NCBI GenBank assembly: GCA_026724425.1 | Contig: JAIUCV010000001.1 | Location: forward strand, 5,686,556-5,750,555 | Source of the DNA: Erythrophleum ivorense | Lineage: Eukaryota > Streptophyta > Magnoliopsida > Fabales > Fabaceae | DNA length: 64,000 nt | Reading direction: 5' to 3' | Part shown: one piece after another, positions 44,711-55,597 of the stretch | How positions within the stretch are numbered: position 1 is the stretch's first letter | Layout: every line of letters starts with the position of its first letter | The notes under the pieces: model-generated | Told to the model about the DNA's origin: nothing | The model's database searches: none | What the model saw: only the letters and a program-made list of their open reading frames with translations | Position numbers and translations under genes: made by a program

Positions 44711-46094
44711 TCATTTTCCACCTTATCCTAGTCTATCCCATGAGTCACTTTGATTTTTTAACATAAAACAAAACAAACAAAAAAGATAAAAAACAAAAAA
44801 AAAAAGTCACTCTTCAAACCAAATAGATATTTTCATTTTCACTTATTCTTAAGTTGAAAATATTGAAAATTGACATTCTTTTCGATATTCTCACTTAAAT
44901 AATAAATAAAGAAGGAAAACCTAACAATATGTATTTTATCTAGGTCATTTCTTCCTTTTCCTTTTATGTTTAGCCTTTATAACCATTGGATTAAGGCTAA
45001 TAGAGTCCAATCATGTGTCAATATCCATTAGATCAAGTTAAGTATAGTCCAATCTTGTTAAGGGTAATTAAGTCTTTGCATTTTATTTATGTATTGCATC
45101 TTTTTTACCCGATAAAAATATGTATTGTATTTTTATCTTTACTTATTTTTTAAGCGAAAACATAAGAAATCCATTTTCATTTTTCTCATATAAAAAACAA
45201 GTAAAAAATGATAACTGTGAATATTGTTTTTTTTTTGTTAACATTGAAAAAAATTTAAAAATAAAAAGAAATACACATTAAATTAAATTTTTTTAATTTT
45301 TGCCTCCTACTTATTTTTTAAGTTATTTTCACATTTAAAGTCATGGTTTAATTTCGAGTCAATCTTAATTTATTTTATGAGCCCTTTTCATCCCTTTAAG
45401 TGATAATTAGTTTCAATTCAGTTTTTCCTATCAAAGTCCTATTTAATTTTTAGTCAATTTTAATTGAGTTATTAATAAAAAAATAAAAAATAAAAAAAGA
45501 GAAGAACTGAAGTTTCAATAAAGACACCTAGATTGCAATGTTTTCAAAGCCTAAAGCCCAAAAATCTAAAGTAGAAATAATAATATAAAAAAAACTTATT
45601 ATTAGGTGGGAGTCACAAACACATTTGTCTTTGTGTTACTAGTTTAAGAACGTAAAAGGATTTTGTCTAGTCTCAGCAAATAAGGTATTTCTAGGTTTGA
45701 TTTGCTTCAATTTTAAACCAAAACCAAAGAATTCAATTACTTGGATTTGAAAAATGGAAGATTTATTTGATTTTGGATTATTATTGATTTGGTTCAATTT
45801 TAGTTCATACTCACTTTTTTTTTCAAGTGATTTAACTTTTTTTTAAAAGTATTTATGTGATAATAAAAAATTAGATATAATCTAAATCAAGTGTTAATCA
45901 TCAATAACTTATTTCTCTTCTTCAAACAATAATTTTTTATAATTTATAAATTATTTTATTTTCCAATCATTCATTATCTACAGAATTAACTAATTATTTA
46001 CTAATATCAAATTAAATCTTATACAAAATGTCTGAACAACTATTTTTAATTTATTATTCATTACATAATCTTTTATTGTACCTATTAAAATTGC

Positions 46095-46131
<37 letters not shown>

Positions 46132-46318
46132 ACCAAATTTATTAGTTTTAATGAGAAAAGAAACACATTTATTTGGTTAAACCGAACCAATCTACTAAAA
46201 CTTAAAAACTGAATATTGAATCAGCTCTTCCCCGTGAAAAACTGATTTTGACCTTTTTCTTTTTTAATTTTGTTCGATTTTAATCCGTTTGGTTTGGCTT
46301 TAAGCTTTTTGTTCAATT
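44711..46318. other. AT-rich intergenic region with TA microsatellite
   Basis: A TA dinucleotide repeat lies near 46099-46128. The rest is A/T-rich with no recognisable frame or element. Confidence 0.6.
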
Positions 46319-47930
46319 TTGAACCTCCGACCAGCATGCAGTACCAAAACGCATCACCTCCGTGCGTTTCAACCTTATCAGCTTCATCAGAACTGGGCGA
46401 TTAGAGGCAGTAGAGGAAGGTCTTCGACGAATCCCGTGGCTAGAGCTCAACGGAAAGCAGAAAGGGAAAGTCAAGAGTTGGAATTCGATTTTCAGCCGTG
46501 ATTTTTTTGGGAAGACGATTCAAGCCAATGTGGTAGGTCCTTGGGGGCGCTCCAAATCTGCTATAAAAGGGTTGCGAACAGAACAAAAGGAGGAGGCTGA
46601 GTGAACAGGGTTTAAAAAATCGAGAGACTGAGAGTGAATTAGCGAAGCTTCTTCTTGCAACAGGTTGAGGGAAAATGCATATGCCAGAAATTTTTGTTTC
46701 ATTCTTTTTCTCTCACGAGATACTGCTGTTTCATGAGAACATGGTCTTTTGGAATGATTGATATTAAACTGAATGTTGAATCTGGGCTTTAGTGATGTTG
46801 GCTTTGATAGAAATTAGAGTTTGGATGTGTATAGCCTGAATGAGTGTTGACTGTGGTGTGTTAATGGGTCTGTATGAGTTATGCTTTGGATTTGGAAGTG
46901 GGTTAATATGGGCTTGTGGTAAGGTTCTCTCCATTATATGAAACCAAATTCCCGCTTATCTTCTCCCTTGCTATGTTCCACTGTCCCTTGCTACTGCTAT
47001 TGGGACATGCTTACTTTATGTGTAATGGTGCTGCATGAATATTGTCCCTTTCGCAATTCGTCATTGGACTGCCCAGGCTTTCTTCTATCTTTTTCGGTAA
47101 TTCGCACAGCAAGGGGAGAAAGCTTTGAGCTTCCTCGCCAAACTTTCTTTTTCCTCACCGGCCTGCAACGAGCTCTGCCTCATATCAAGTGAACTGCCAC
47201 TCTATTTGGATAATAATTTGTCATACCAATTGTACGTATTGACTATTTAATGTTCATAGTAACAATGTTATAAGTTATTGATAATCTTGATTACTTTGAC
47301 AATGGATGGCTTGTCTTGTGCTAGGGACTGTAAAAGATAGCATTTACCTCAACCCAAAATTTGTATTTGACTATTAGTCAAGGAACAAGAAAAAAAAAGG
47401 GTTAAATTTTGGGTTATCTATTGCTTCCATGACTTTATATGCTGGTAATGTGGTTCAAAAGGATGGTGTAATACTCATGTGAGTGTTTCTCTGTTATATA
47501 AATGGGTTCTGATGCCAATTTTTCTGTGTTGAATTTAGGTTTTGCCATGAGCATTCTGTCACTAGTGTCCTTTTTCCCCCTTCTAATATGCTTGTGGTGT
47601 ATGGTTCTTTTTATGGAATTTTACGTTCTGTGATAGTGTCAAGCTGGTGCAAATTTTATTATGATTTGTGCTGTCTCATTTTTGTTCCATTTTGTGTTTT
47701 TGTGAAACCTTTGTACTGGTCTCTGCATCATCCGTCTGGTGTGAATTTATAGGTGAAACACTTCAAGATTTTCCTATTTTTCTTTCTGGTTACGGTCAAA
47801 ACTCTTATGCTCTCCTTTATAAATTTTCTTCTTTCACAAGAAAAAGGGACATAACTTATACATACTTAAAGGCCAAGAAGAAGCAGAGTTCCACTGTCTG
47901 ATAGCCACAATTAACATAAAATCGAAGCAG
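46319..47930 (+). promoter_or_regulatory. Probable GATC promoter, 5' UTR and leader intron region
   Basis: Base composition rises in G and C from 46320 to 46660, unlike its AT-rich surroundings, as at a plant promoter. TATAAAAG lies at 46562-46569, so transcription could start near 46595. The coding start of GATC at 47931 is directly preceded by CGAAGCAG, which can serve as a splice acceptor; the 5' UTR is therefore probably split by a leader intron. The upstream exon boundary cannot be fixed from the sequence alone. Confidence 0.4.
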
Positions 47931-50480
47931 ATGGGAAGTAGAGGATTTTTGCTCAAAGGGGTGTCATATTCATCTGCAATGTGTAATAGCTTCCTTACCA
48001 ACCCCAGGAGTAGTTTCAACTACTTTGGCTTCCCAAAAGTTGTTACTGTTCATCACTACAAAATCCGAAGTTGCTCATCTAGAACAATTTCGTCCTCTCT
48101 TCCACCTCCAGATGTAACTTGTTTGGCAGAAACAGCTCGAATTTCTCTTACATCAAATGAGGTGATTTTAGCATATAATGTTTGATAATTGATTGTTTGG
48201 AATTTGAGTAGTTTGAGTGATTCTTTTTTTCCCCCTCTTTTGCTTTTAAAGTATTTTTCATTTTTATTGTGCAGGTGGAAGAATTTGCTCCTAAAATTCA
48301 ACAGGTGATAGATTGGTAAATTCCTATCTTCCAACCCCTTAAAAGGATTCCTAAATTTCAAACTTTAAGTTGTACAGCGTTATGAGAGTTGCCAAAAAGG
48401 TGGCATGGGATTTTTCATTGCTACATAATTTGTGTGGATCTTTATTTGCCCATGTTGATTGCTTTTAATCTTTGTTTTAAAGGTGTGCATTTTGATCTCA
48501 AAGATGAATGACCAAATCATTTTTCCTTGGCCCAATACAGTTTCTTGTTTCTGAGATTAGTTTTCTGATGGGTCTGAAACTATTAGGCCTAAAGTGGTGA
48601 GAGTCTATGAGAGGAGGAATGAGGGGGAGGGATAATAAAATAGGGTCAAATGCTGAAATACATACTTATAAGGTGGCCAGAGGGGTAGAAAAGGAAAATG
48701 CTGCCAGTAACTAACCTGGTCATGTTGGTCACATGTTAATTATGGGGAATGAGGTGGAGGAGAGAGAAGAAGGCCGTTAGAAGGGAATATCAGAAAGATT
48801 GTGATTCAGGAAAGAGCAGGGAAGAATTCTGTTTCGTGGGAGAGCTTCTAGCCTCTTGAATGGTAGGAGAACTTTACTGTTTTTCTGCATTCCTTTCTTC
48901 TGTAATAGCTTGTAATCTGCTAATTCTATCCTCTCTCACCTTTCTGGGTAGGATAATAGATTATCTTTATTTGATAAATAAAAGTTTTCTAGAGGTTTCA
49001 ACATATTCCTCTGATTTTTCAATATTTGCTGGGAAGGTTTTTTATCATTACCATGTAATTTAGAGGCTTGTTACTCAGCTTCTAACTTTCAAAGAACTCT
49101 GCAAACAAGAGGAAGGTTTAGATTAATTATGTTAATATTTAATCATCTGGTGAATAAAAAGATCTAAAGAGATATTAATTTGAAAGCTAATATGTCGGAA
49201 GTACAGTAAGATAGAGTATAGTAATAGATACAAAAAGTTCAAGTGTGAAAACTGATATTGTAGCCCATTTAAATGTTCTGACTTCTGACTATGAGGCACT
49301 GGCCTAACAACAGGTACTCAAAGTCATATCTCTAACACTGATAATAGAAAATTTTCAACTTGCATCCTTTGTGTGCGGTTATTTTGTATGTTTGTCTAGA
49401 GCTGCTCAATTCTCTTGATGCTTTAAAATTTTGTTGTTCACTGTTTGTTTAATCATCAAAATGTTTTATTTTTCTCTTGTCTGGAGACTCCATTAATAGA
49501 TTACTACTATTTATAATTATAAATGTGGCTTTTCATTTTTATAATGTAAACTTCAATTATTCATTCATCGGTTTCATGCCTTTTGGGCTTAATATATGAT
49601 TGCACCTACGTAGCCAGTAAATTTAAATTGGCTCTTGTGGCAGGTTTGGACAGCTGCAGCGTGTAGATCTCCAAAGCGTTGAACCCTCCATCAGAGCAGG
49701 TTCTCTATGACCATTTTTGACTTACATCAACTGATGATAACGTCCTCAAGTCTGGCTAGTAGTTATTCTGTCTCCATACACCTTGGTTGCAAAATGTATT
49801 GAAGGTTCTTCAGAAATTAGAAAATAAATTTATTCTATTGCATTAGCTTAATGAATATATATATATATATCGTTTTACATTTGCAAAAATGGTCTTTTGT
49901 GCATATCTTGGAGAGAGTTGGAGAAATGTCGGTGATGTTGCTGTCTCATACAACAACAAATCATCACTATATTGGCAAATGAGTCATGCTATTATCTTTT
50001 TACTCATTGCTTTCCTACTTTTCACCTTGGTCAAGTTAGTTTTGCTTGAATGATACTATGAGATGAATCATAACTTATTGGATACCTTGGCTTTTCCCTT
50101 CATAAACAAAAACAGGAAACCACAAAGGGATGAGAGAGGAAACAAATATACTCATATTTCTCGGGATTGCTTGTTCATTTGGCCATTTGTGTCTTTTTTT
50201 TTTGGGGGGGGGGGGGGGGGTTGTTCATGCCTCTTGCTTCAAATGGGACTAATTTTTTTGTCATGTTATCTGCAGGTACTGAAAACAACGTGCGTGATGA
50301 CGTTCCTGAAACTTTTAACGACACGTAAGTAGGTTATTCATTATTTGTCTATTAAACATTATGGGAAAACTAATGGTACGAACAAAGTCGTATATGCTTG
50401 ATAGGGGTACCATAGTTGCTGCCATTCCAAGCTACGAGGAGCCTTATATCAAAGTTCCAAAGGTCTTGAACACGCAATGA
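47931..50480 (+). CDS. GATC: Organellar Glu-tRNA(Gln) amidotransferase subunit C (5 coding exons)
   Basis: Exons 47931-48161, 48275-48315, 49644-49699, 50276-50324 and 50405-50480 join to 453 bp: 150 residues plus stop TGA. All introns are GT-AG. Residues 1-56 or so are rich in Ser, basic and hydrophobic residues (MGSRGFLLKGVSYSSAM), fitting an organellar transit peptide. The mature part has PPDVTCLAETARISLT, EEFAPKIQQVIDWFGQL, SVEPSIRAG, NNVRDDVPETFNDT and AAIPSYEEPYIKVPKVLN, the standard GatC pattern. GatC holds GatA and GatB together in the chloroplast and mitochondrial enzyme that converts Glu-tRNA(Gln) to Gln-tRNA(Gln). The length is normal for plants and no lesions were seen. Confidence 0.94.
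48590..49060. repeat. Possible dispersed repeat shared with GET4 intron 8
   Basis: Within GATC intron 2, a purine-rich part (GAGGAGGAATGAGGGGGAGG), GATTCAGGAAAG, TCTTGAATGG and TTTCTGCATTCCTTTCTTCTG occur in the same order as related words at about 6215-6510 in GET4 intron 8 (GATTCAGTAAAGG, TTCTTGAATGC, TTTCTGCATTTTC). This suggests two diverged members of one repeat family, perhaps LTR-derived. Identity is low and no edges were found. Confidence 0.35.
50204..50220 (+). repeat. G17 homopolymer in GATC intron 3
   Basis: Seventeen consecutive G follow a run of T, about 55 bases upstream of the exon 4 acceptor. Such tracts are unstable and prone to sequencing error, and they could form a G-quadruplex in DNA or RNA. 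Confidence 0.9.
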
Positions 50481-51711
50481 AATTGCTTAGCTTAGAGGAT
50501 AAGGAAACACGTGGACAATTGTTTTATATATTGAGTTTCTTGTTTCTTTACATGAGAAAGTGGCCGAGCAATTATTTTGAATTTCTATTGTGGGATTCGG
50601 CTTATGAACTTATGCACTCTCACCTTTCACCAAATTTGTATTATCATCATTTGACATGCATTAAAGAAGTCCATTGCTTGATTGTGCCTTCGGTACATAT
50701 AGAGACGAGTTCATCATGAAGGTTTAATGTTCATAGGTCCAGACTTTGTGTAAGGTGATGTCATGCTCACATGTCATTTGTTAGAGATGCTTTTTCAGTT
50801 TAATTACTTTCTGGAAGGGAAGGGCAGGAGGATCTTGAACCCAGCTAGAGGACAGGATTTGTCTGTTGCTAAAACGATTAGCTCTATGGTGAGTTTTTTA
50901 TTTTGGGTGGACCAAATAGATACCGGCGTGCCCTGATGACAGCTATGACGGAGGATTGACCCTAAGATTTTTTTTCCCCTGACTACTAATCGCTCATTGC
51001 TAAATTGCATCTAGTGACCTAGCCAACTTTTAATACAATGCTAGAATGTAGAAAAATTCCATTCTCCTTTACTAACTATTCCTTGAAAAGTGATGTGTCT
51101 GTCACATGATCTTCTTTGTACTGTGTTTTCACGGCCAACATGAATTTTGCTTCACTCTCGCCCTTACTTTTGGCCTCACAAACACGCCTTCTCTCATATA
51201 GCAACTCAATGACCATTCCAGGAAAGTGTGCTTGCTACTTCAATGGCGGTTTCTTTTTAGTAGAAGTGAGCCAGAGATGCGGAGGCAGAAATTTTGAAAT
51301 GGCTAAAGCCTAAAAGCAGTTGATAGACTATGAACAAGAAAGTTGGGACAGTGGAGAAGCTGTGCACAAATTTGACCCCAAAGAAAAATAACATAATATT
51401 ACGTAAGGAAAGCATTACAAAATCAAAAAGGAAGAAGCTGTAAAACATAGTCTAAAGCCTCGACACATGCAGGTCTGACAAGGAGAATATGTTACATTTA
51501 AGGTGAAGTCATGAAAGAAGATATGTTGATACAAAATAGAATTACCGAAGTCATTGCGCTTAACTAGATTGCCCCTTTGATAGCTGATTGAGTGTCTGTT
51601 GATCTAAAGGTATAGATACAATTTGTAAGGGAAAATTACCAAAGGCAAAAATGCAAAGAGAGGTCGTCTGTATAAAGTTTAATGCTTTCTTCTTAATCAT
51701 TAACCTATGTG
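50481..51711. other. GATC downstream region, no further gene seen
   Basis: It holds the GATC 3' UTR and following spacer. No polyadenylation signal could be chosen with confidence, and no domain-bearing frame was found on either strand. Confidence 0.5.
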
Positions 51712-51716
51712 ATAAC

Positions 51717-52509
51717 TATTGGGAATTATGGGAGGCACAAAGCGGAAATGTTTAAAAATTTTATTCCAATTCTCACAAAGGATCCGTCAAAATCGCTTAA
51801 ACTGAATAGGTTTAGAGAATTACCTTTTTTGTCGATTGAGTTTGTTGTTTACTTTTGTTTGGATCACAGGAACTGATCGCAGATCAGCTCCCTCTATTGG
51901 TATCCACACGAACGGGGTTCAATAACTCAAACGGTGTGATAGCAGTATGTTCGCACAATCCTCGTATAGTCCGTACGACATTTCGTACAATTTCCGTACG
52001 ATGTCCCACTATCTAAGGATTTTTTGGAGTGGCCATACAATCCCCGTACAGTACGACGTTCGTACAATTTTCGTACGATGTCTCGTACGGTCTCTCTCTC
52101 TAAGGATTTTGGAAGCAATTCTAGCTATTCTTTTCTGATATGGAAATCCCTATTTATAGACTAGAGTTTTAGATATATTTAATTAATCAAAATTAATTAA
52201 ATATATCTATTAGTTTAAATTCAAATCTATCTTATAGTTTAAATTTAAACTAATAATATCTAGAACTTAATTTAAATTATCTGATTAGTTTAAATTTAAA
52301 TCTATCTGATAGAATCAAATTTAAATTATCTGATTAGGATAAATTTAAATCTATCTAATATAATTAAATTTAAATTATCTAATTAGTTTAAATTTAAATT
52401 TATCTAATAGAATCAAATTTAAATTAATTTATATATATATATATACATATATATATAATATCAAATATAATATACATATATATATATATATATAATATTT
52501 CACATTTAA

Positions 52510-52550
<41 letters not shown>

Positions 52551-53491
52551 AATAATTCCTCCATCTTAGATATTCATTGAATCTATACACATTTCTGATT
52601 CAATGAATGTAGACATTTTAGCCCGAGTTAGTCCGTTCTTGTGTGCGACCCTGCAGGCCCATATGATATTGGCAGTGGGCCAATTGTACTGTTTGACTCA
52701 CAAATCACAAGCAGTCTCTAGCAAGACATTATGACTACCCAAATCATATAGAATCGGTGATTCGATATAACCTATCTTATAACCCTATCATATCCCTTTT
52801 GTCACACGATATCTAGATCAAGTATAAGGCATGAAAATGTCATCCTCAACTTGCTCGATCATAACTTTCTCGATCTTCGAGCATACTGATATAAGATGAA
52901 ACTCTTTCCATCTGAGCATGGCCATACATTTTTCAGTCACACTCATCGAGGGGCCCAGAGATATCTCTCTATTAATTAGATGGACAAATTCTATCTTGAC
53001 CACTCATCTTCCTCTGCATGGATTCCATTATACCTAATCATAGTCTTTATAATCACCCGGTCAAAGATGACATTAGACTATGCTAAAGTACAGCGTCCTT
53101 CATGTAGGAATTTATGGTGATCTTAGGTTCAAGGGATCAATGACATGGTTATATATGAGATAAACTTATGACTTAATCTATGTAGCTTATCTCATGATGG
53201 ATCTATCTAGCATCCTATTCTCTAACACACACCTATAATTTTGATTTATATCATCATACATGATTAACACTTAATTAATCAAAATCATACTAATATTAAT
53301 TCATCGTTATTCCCACAAGAATGATTGATTAGGGATATTTTGGATAATTCAAAAAAATAATTTATCAATGGATATTATTATATATAAACATGCAAATAAT
53401 ATAATAATATAATAAAAAGAAAACTCCTATTTCATAATAAAAATAATGTTCACAATACAATGATTAGCTTAGGGCACAATCTCCAACAACA
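51717..53491 (-). mobile_element. Solo LTR (1775 bp) with intact target duplication
   Basis: The segment is flanked by ATAAC on both sides (51712-51716 and 53492-53496). On the minus strand it begins TGTTGTTGGAGATTGTGCCC and ends CCCAATA. A minus-strand TATAAATAGG near 52160 fits the promoter. Upstream of it lies an AT-rich U3 with a 49-bp tandem repeat, and downstream an R-U5 part full of CGTACG-type palindromes. No internal retrotransposon domain accompanies it, so it is most likely a solo LTR left by recombination between two LTRs. The parent family (copia or gypsy) is not certain. Confidence 0.75.
52205..52430. repeat. 49-bp tandem repeat inside the solo LTR
   Basis: Units starting TAGTTTAAAT or TAGGATAAAT occur at 52286, 52335 and 52384 at exactly 49-bp spacing, with a more diverged unit near 52235. 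Each unit has two halves built on AAATTTAAAT and TATCTGAT. A TA-rich microsatellite follows to about 52550. Confidence 0.82.
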
Positions 53492-53496
53492 ATAAC

Positions 53497-55255
53497 AAGC
53501 CTATTAATAACAGATTCCGCTACAAAAGAATTTTCTACTCTTGAAATACAATCTTTACAAATTCACCTTTTTCATTACAGACCCAAAACTATACCACTTT
53601 CATGAACGGGAGAAATATATTAAAATAGAAGGAAAATGGGGAAGTTAGAATATTGTAACAAAATTATAGAAACACAAAAATGAAATTTATTAAGTGCCTT
53701 CAACACATGCAAATGGCTTCTGTAATCTTTTTTTTTTTGTTCAAATGACTATAAAAGGCATGGCCTTTAGAAAAATGAAATCGCTACAAAACCCAGTTAC
53801 CTAGCTAAACATTGTTATAAATAATACACCCATCAAACTATTTCAAGCAATTAAAACGAGCAAGAAAATGCCAAAGAGAACGGAAATGAATGAAAGTAAG
53901 ATTTTAATTTTGATATTTTATTATTTAAATATAAATAAAATTTATTTATTATTTATTTTTCTTAATTTACATGTATTCTCTAAGACCCAAAAAAATTAGC
54001 TTTAACTCTAAATAAAATAATCAAATATTTTGGGAAAAAAAATTCAAATCAAGATTCTATTTTATTCACAATCTAAACATATTCTAAATTTTAAATTTAA
54101 GATTTAATTTCAGTTGAGGTCATCCTAATTCATACAATTTTATTCTTTTATTAACTAAAGCTAATTTTAAACATTAATGTTTCATTACTTACAATTATTG
54201 TATTTAATTAATTTAACATTGGCAGTAAAAAATTATTGGGTGAATTACACAGTTCTTTACTAAGAGATGCTAAAATTGCATAACATCCTTTCTATTATAA
54301 AAAAATTATACTCTCTTCCCTTAAAATCAAATAATGCGCTATATTAACCTTTTTTACAATAAAAGATAAATTACAATTACAACTATTATAACCAAAATAA
54401 TTTTACATTTGTTATTTATATAATGTAACAAATATTAAATATATATTTGATCAAGTAATTAATCTTTTTAAAATTTAAAGTAAATAAAATTGATGATTTT
54501 TGACATAAATTAAATAACATTGAAATAAAATTTTAAGAAATATGTTTTCTATTAAGCTATATTTTAATTAAAAAATAAATATTATTCTTGAGGGTATTTT
54601 GGTCATTTTTTGCCTTTAAAGAGATCTGTTATATTTTTATAATAGAGAAGAGAATACGTAATTTAAGTATCTTTCAAAGGATGAGAGAGCAATTTAATCA
54701 AAATTATTTTATTTTTGGCCAAATACGTGTCTTAGTAAAACTTACAATTACTATTTTTATAAATATGTAAGAATTTTTAGCTGAATGCAACAACCCTTAT
54801 CTACCTGATCATAGGTTAAAAACTTATTCGATAAAAAAAGTGAATATGAGCTTAAAAAGATAAAGCGTGTTTTAAAGAAATACTAGACACTTTTTTATTA
54901 TACTCAATTAATCACAGATTGAACCTTTATAAATATATAAATTTTAAAATTGCGTTGAGGCCTAGTCTAACTTTGGTTCTCCAAGCCCTTCTCAGTAAAT
55001 AACAAAAAAAGCTTGGCTTGATCTGACGGTCCCTATTCTTTGCCCTTTTTATACAAATTGTGAATTTTACTTTTGTTTTTTTGTTTGCCTTTTTTTTTTA
55101 ACTGATAAATCTAGATGCTTCCTAAATTTAGGTTGCACAATAGAAAAACATAGCCTTCCAAATTCCACCAAAATATTGAAAAACAAAAATGTTATTTCAA
55201 TTTCAAGAAAATATGTCAAATTATAATTTAGAGGTTTCAGGGAAACAAGACTTAA
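53497..55255. other. AT-rich intergenic region, nothing recognised
   Basis: Only short accidental frames and A/T-rich runs are present. No repeat edges or conserved motifs were seen on either strand. Confidence 0.6.
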
Positions 55256-55597
55256 CAATGGATTGGTGTCTTTTCTCCTGTCTAAAGAAGACTCTGACTG
55301 GAATTACTTAGAGATATGAATTTATATTAACTGTAGATATAATTTTAGGATAGACATTAAAAAAAGGTTAAATTATGTTAAAATTTTTCAGTTATAGAAG
55401 AAAAATTACAATATTCTCACAATGGATTGGTGTCTTTTCTCTTGTCTAAAGAAGACTCTGACTGGAATTACTTAGAGATATGAATTTATATTAACTGTAG
55501 AAATAATTTTAGGATAAACATTAAAAAAAAGTTTAAATGCATCATATCATGTTAAAAAATTTCAATTATAGAAGAAAAATGACAGTATTCTCTAACA
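55256..55597. repeat. 164-bp tandem duplication
   Basis: CAATGGATTGGTGTCTTTTC at 55256 recurs at 55420, and the following sequence matches closely, including AAAGAAGACTCTGACTGG and GAATTTATATTAACTGTAGA, with a few substitutions and small indels towards the end. It is a two-copy local duplication in intergenic DNA. Confidence 0.9.

Noticed and set aside
46319..46604. Short frames in the GC-richer region upstream of GATC
   Set aside because: Overlapping frames of 60 to 80 codons with no conserved motif. The region is better explained as promoter and 5' UTR.
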